Source: Actinopolymorpha sp. NPDC004070 (GTDB taxonomy: Bacteria; Actinomycetota; Actinomycetes; Propionibacteriales; Actinopolymorphaceae). From it: 64,000 nt of DNA. Where the stretch lies: positions 413,646 through 477,645 of the forward strand of contig NZ_JBEXMJ010000003.1 of NCBI RefSeq assembly GCF_040610475.1. Direction: 5' to 3'. The notes under the pieces are model-generated. The model was not told the DNA's origin. It was given only the letters and a program-made list of their open reading frames with translations, and searched no databases. Below, piece after piece: positions 61,046-64,000 of this stretch; the stretch's first letter is position 1; each line of letters opens with the position of its first letter. Both the position numbers and the translations under genes were made by a program.

Positions 61046-61930
61046 ATGGGAGCCATGCCAGCCGACCTGCAGCGCGTACGGAAGCCCAACGAGCTCGGCG
61101 ACTTCCTGCGCACGCGCCGGGCATCGCTGCGTCCCGAGGATGCCGGGATCACCACGTGGGGCAGCCGTCGCGTTCCCGGTTTGCGCCGGGAGGAGCTGGC
61201 CCAGCTCGCCGGTATCTCCGTCAATTACTACACCCGGCTCGAGCAGGGCCAGTCGACCAACGCCGGCGACGCGATCGTCGAGGCGCTCGCCCGGGCACTG
61301 AACCTCGACGACGCCGAACGCGCCCATCTGCACACGCTCGCCCGCCCCGTCGCCACCAAGCGGCGCAGGGGAGCCCGCACGGAGGCGCCGACCGCGGGCG
61401 CCATCGCCCTCGTCGCGTCCATGTCGAACGTCCCCGTCCTTCTGCTCGGCCGACGCAACGACGTACTCGCCTGGAATCCCCTCGGTCACGCGCTGCTCGC
61501 CGGTCACCTCGACCCGTCGGCGCCCGCACGGCCCGAGACGCGCCCGAACCAGATGCGGCTGCTGTTCCTGGATCCGCACATCCGCGAGCTGCACCGCAAC
61601 TGGGACGAGGAGGCGGCCCTGGCCGTGGCGTCTCTGCGCTACACCGCCGCGCAGTACCCCGACGACCGGCTGCTGGCCGAGCTCATCGGTGACCTGTCGA
61701 TCAACAGTCCGGAGTTCGCGCGCCTGTGGGCCAAGCATGACGTACGCCTGTGCTCCAGCGGCACGAAGCGTCTGCACCACCCGGAGGTCGGTGACCTCGA
61801 GCTGCACTACGAGGTCCTGCATCTGCCCGACAGCAACGGCCAGCGACTGCTCACCCATACTCCGGCCGAAGGGTCCTCCGCGGCAGACGCGCTCAGTCTC
61901 CTCCACCGCAGGCTTCCGCGTGCGCCATGA
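61046..61930 (+). CDS. HTH regulator with MmyB-like ligand-binding domain
   Basis: A 294-residue regulator. N-terminal HTH (about residues 12-85): LGDFLRTRRASLRPEDAGI, the RRVPGLRREELAQLAGISV block and YYTRLEQG typical of this actinobacterial family. The C-terminal MmyB-type domain (about 110-285) includes VLAWNPLGHALL, RLLFLDPH, and a GTKRLHHPEVGDLELHYEVL stretch, thought to bind a fatty or hydrophobic ligand. It probably represses the divergent MFS pump. Start at 61046 or the ATG 9 bp later. Confidence 0.9.
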   Translation: MGAMPADLQRVRKPNELGDFLRTRRASLRPEDAGITTWGSRRVPGLRREELAQLAGISVNYYTRLEQGQSTNAGDAIVEALARALNLDDAERAHLHTLARPVATKRRRGARTEAPTAGAIALVASMSNVPVLLLGRRNDVLAWNPLGHALLAGHLDPSAPARPETRPNQMRLLFLDPHIRELHRNWDEEAALAVASLRYTAAQYPDDRLLAELIGDLSINSPEFARLWAKHDVRLCSSGTKRLHHPEVGDLELHYEVLHLPDSNGQRLLTHTPAEGSSAADALSLLHRRLPRAP

Positions 61931-62020
61931 CCGCAACGTGTCAAGCCGTCCCTGACAGACTGGTGAGAGGTGGTCCGCCGGGCATCGCGTTTCGCCAACC
62001 ACCGAAGGTAGGTTGAGCTG

Positions 62021-62827
62021 ATGGATGGCGACGCCTGGGCAACCCTTGCGGACCTGTTCGCCGACGAGGCCTACGCCTCGGTGAAGGGGTACGTCCGCAC
62101 CTATGTGATGCACCAGCAGTTGCTGGAGCAGCTGCCGGCTCCGCCGGCGACGGTGCTCGACGTGGGTGGCGGTGCGGGCCATCAGTCGTTCCCGCTCGCC
62201 CAGGCCGGCTACGACGTGACGTTGCTCGACCCGTCACCGGCGATGCTGGACAAGGCCCGGCAGCGGCTCGGGCGACTGCCCGAGGAGGTCCGGCAGCGGG
62301 TGACGCTGGTGGAGGCCGACGGGGAGCACGCGGACGAGGCGGTGAGCGGCCGTCGGTTCGGGGCGGTGTTGTGCCACGGCGTACTGGGATACCTCGAACA
62401 GCCGGAGCCGATGGTCGACCAGCTGTGCCGGTGCACTGCAGCCGACGGCATCGTGTCGATCATGACCGCCAACGCACAGGCGATGGCCGTACGCCCCGCG
62501 CTGGAACGGCGGTGGGAGGACGCGCTGGCGGCGTTCGACTCCCGACGTGAGATCGGCGTGCTCGGGGTGCCTGGTCGCGCCGACACGGTGGACGAGCTCG
62601 GCGAGCTCATGCAGCGGCGCGGCGTCGAACCGGTGCGGTGGTACGGCGTGTGGCTGTTCGTCGACTGGCTCGAGTTCGGTGGAGCGGAACTGGACCCGGG
62701 CGATGCGAAGGAGGTGGCGGCGACGGCCGCGGTCGAACTCGAGGCCAGCCGTCGAGACCCGTACCGCCAGCTCAGCCGCGTCTTCCACCTCGTGGGCCGC
62801 AAGGTCGGTGCCAAGCCCACGAGCTGA
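62021..62827 (+). CDS. Class I SAM methyltransferase (CmoM/UbiE-like)
   Basis: A 268-residue methyltransferase. Motif I VLDVGGGAGHQSFPLAQAGY, motif II LLDPSPAML, a DGEH acid loop for the adenine, and AVLCHGVLGYLEQPEPMVDQL; the layout VKGYVRTYVMHQQLLEQLP to GYDVTLLDPS resembles CmoM and related tRNA-modifying enzymes, but the target cannot be fixed. The ATG at 62021 lies after a weak purine stretch. Single gene on the plus strand before the DUF222 gene. Confidence 0.85.
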   Translation: MDGDAWATLADLFADEAYASVKGYVRTYVMHQQLLEQLPAPPATVLDVGGGAGHQSFPLAQAGYDVTLLDPSPAMLDKARQRLGRLPEEVRQRVTLVEADGEHADEAVSGRRFGAVLCHGVLGYLEQPEPMVDQLCRCTAADGIVSIMTANAQAMAVRPALERRWEDALAAFDSRREIGVLGVPGRADTVDELGELMQRRGVEPVRWYGVWLFVDWLEFGGAELDPGDAKEVAATAAVELEASRRDPYRQLSRVFHLVGRKVGAKPTS

Positions 62828-62935
62828 CTGGTCCTGACGCCGGGGTCGAGCCGAGTGAAAGATGACGCGGATTCGTCTTGTGGGTAAGGGGTTTCCCGCG
62901 CGCATCAGTCGATCTCATCCGGTAGAATCGAACGC

Positions 62936-64000
62936 GTGAGCGACGGTAGTGGTTTCTTCGGCGGCGACGCGGGTGGGGGCCCGGGTCGTCGCCGGGTGCT
63001 GCCTGCTGGGTTGGCGGAGATGCTGCCCGGGCCGCGGCTTGCTGTGCTGGTTGCCTCGGTGGACCGCAGACTGTGTAACGGGTTCGAGCTGGAGGAGCTG
63101 GTCAGGGCGCGTCGGAAGCTGATCGGCTGGCTTGAGGCCGAGTGCCTGTCCGATGTGAACGAGTTGGCCCACACCGCCCCCGGTATGCCCGAGGAGCCGG
63201 CGCAACGCAGTGTCGAGTTGGACTCGATGACCCAGGTCGTTCTGGAGGCTCTGCTGGGATGGTCCGGCTATCACGCCGACTGGTATCTGACGCTGGCCAC
63301 CACCCTTCCCCGCCTGCCCCGGGTGCGTGCGGCGTTGGCGTCGGGGCGGTTGGAGTTGGCTGAGGTCCGCATCATTGTGGACCGGGTCACCGACGCCAAA
63401 CCGCATCTGTGGGGCGCGATCGAGGACGCGATCTTCCCCAAGGTGCTGGAGCTTCGTGGTGGGTTGTTGCGGGCGATGGTGGAGGCGGAGGTGGTCAAGG
63501 CCGACCCGGACGCTGCCGCCAAACGCCACCGTGCCGCAAGGGCCGGGCGGAACGTCGCGATCTGGCCTGCCGTCGACGGTGTCGCCGACCTCGCCATCCG
63601 CGGACTGTCCGCGGACCAGGCCGCGGAGGCGTACGGCTACGTCGACGCCATCGCCCGGGCCGTCAAGTCCAGCGGCGACCCCCGCAACCTCAGCCAGTTG
63701 CGTGCGGACGTGGCCTACTCCCTACTCGCCGGCACCGCCGACATCACCGACTGCTCAGCCCCAAGCCAAGCTGACCGGCCCCACGACAAGACCGACCAGG
63801 ACCAGGCCGACCAGGACGACCAGGACGAGACTGGGGCGGACCAAGCGGCTCAGGAAGAGCCTGAACCGGAGCAGTCTGAGACTGAGTCTGAGCAGGGCAA
63901 CACCGAGCAGGGCAACACCGAGCAGGGCAACACCGAGCAGGGCAACACCGAGCAGGGCAACACCGAGCAGGGCAACACCGAGCAGGGCAACACCGAGCAG
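62936..64000 (+). CDS. 13E12 repeat (DUF222) family protein, 3' end outside window
   Basis: A gene with 355 codons open to the right edge. GTG start at 62936. The N-terminal DUF222 domain shows LEELVRARRKLIGWLEAECL, VELDSMTQVVLEALLGWSGYHADW, RLPRVRAALASGRLELAEVRII, a helical region, and LAIRGLSADQAAEAYGYVDAIAR, as in 13E12 proteins, which usually end in an HNH nuclease domain that would lie beyond the edge. After about residue 280 it turns into an acidic Gln/Asp/Glu linker with a tandem five-residue repeat. 13E12 genes are multicopy in actinobacteria and their function is unproven. Confidence 0.88.
   Translation, partial: MSDGSGFFGGDAGGGPGRRRVLPAGLAEMLPGPRLAVLVASVDRRLCNGFELEELVRARRKLIGWLEAECLSDVNELAHTAPGMPEEPAQRSVELDSMTQVVLEALLGWSGYHADWYLTLATTLPRLPRVRAALASGRLELAEVRIIVDRVTDAKPHLWGAIEDAIFPKVLELRGGLLRAMVEAEVVKADPDAAAKRHRAARAGRNVAIWPAVDGVADLAIRGLSADQAAEAYGYVDAIARAVKSSGDPRNLSQLRADVAYSLLAGTADITDCSAPSQADRPHDKTDQDQADQDDQDETGADQAAQEEPEPEQSETESEQGNTEQGNTEQGNTEQGNTEQGNTEQGNTEQGNTEQ
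63890..64000 (+). repeat. 15-bp in-frame tandem repeat (Glu-Gln-Gly-Asn-Thr)
   Basis: The unit GAGCAGGGCAACACC begins at 63890 and repeats without a visible base change for at least 7.4 copies to the window end. It encodes EQGNT in the linker of the DUF222 protein. The 15-bp period keeps the frame, so copy-number changes would alter linker length only. Confidence 0.95.

Noticed and set aside
60953..62182. Long N-terminal extension of the MFS pump on the minus strand
   Set aside because: It would run through the HTH regulator gene; the pump's conserved start and the divergent layout place the ATG at 60952.
63890..64000. Short tandem repeats as a CRISPR array or iterons
   Set aside because: Contiguous 15-bp units without spacers, inside an open coding frame.
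62936..64000. 13E12 protein as a mobile element
   Set aside because: The family is multicopy but no inverted repeats or target duplications are visible, and part of the gene is outside the window.
1..64000. tRNA, rRNA, riboswitch or insertion sequence
   Set aside because: None recognised by eye; short structured RNAs could be missed without a covariance-model search.

Overview
This window is high-GC DNA with actinobacterial gene content: Tat-dependent sugar-binding lipoproteins, two-gene ABC exporters, HelR, a GPP34 protein, a DUF2975/HTH pair and a 13E12-type (DUF222) protein. A soil actinomycete of the Propionibacteriales type (Actinopolymorpha- or Kribbella-like) would fit, but that placement is inference. 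Genes are dense and mostly in short runs with 1-14 bp overlaps. I saw no rRNA, tRNA, CRISPR array, insertion sequence or prophage. Both ends of the window cut through genes.

Layout. 1-2515 (minus): a carbohydrate ABC importer (binding protein and two permeases) with two palindromic operator candidates upstream. 3048-4879: a DrrAB-like drug exporter. 4916-8713: small enzymes and regulators, namely an NmrA-type reductase, GPP34, a DHFR-like reductase with a divergent HxlR regulator, and DUF429. 8785-17691: an unusual block with a PQQ-type propeller protein, a kinase-like protein fused to a multi-pass membrane domain, a three-TM protein whose gene overlaps it tail-to-tail, a leaderless astacin-like protease carrying a seven-bladed propeller, a YbaY-like protein and a secreted repeat protein. 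17766-30556: carbohydrate catabolism, with a TIM-barrel isomerase, a nitroreductase, an orphan Tat lipoprotein binding protein, a GntR/FCD regulator, a GH39 glycosidase, a complete sugar ABC importer, an alpha/beta hydrolase and an FAD oxidoreductase. A LacI regulator follows.

31974-34574 is a compact vanHAX operon (D-lactate dehydrogenase, D-Ala-D-Lac ligase, D-Ala-D-Ala dipeptidase), the enzyme set for glycopeptide resistance, with no vanRS pair in the window. 52284-54505 is a second antibiotic-protection locus: HelR, which protects RNA polymerase from rifamycins, preceded by an inverted repeat that matches the rifamycin-associated element as I recall it. Two ABC exporter genes, a DHA2-type MFS pump with a divergent regulator, a phosphinothricin-type acetyltransferase, two nucleotidyl/phosphotransferase-like genes and a P450 complete a resistance-rich right half.

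The window is also rich in decaying genes: an AraC-glyoxalase chimera, a frameshifted CoA transferase, an acetyltransferase with an internal deletion, a phosphotransferase remnant, a glyoxalase tail and an FAD-oxidoreductase head. Two intact genes end in exact tandem duplications that copy the stop codon (51997-52050 and 56613-56648), which suggests recurrent short-range slippage or recombination. The window closes inside a DUF222 gene at a 15-bp tandem repeat.
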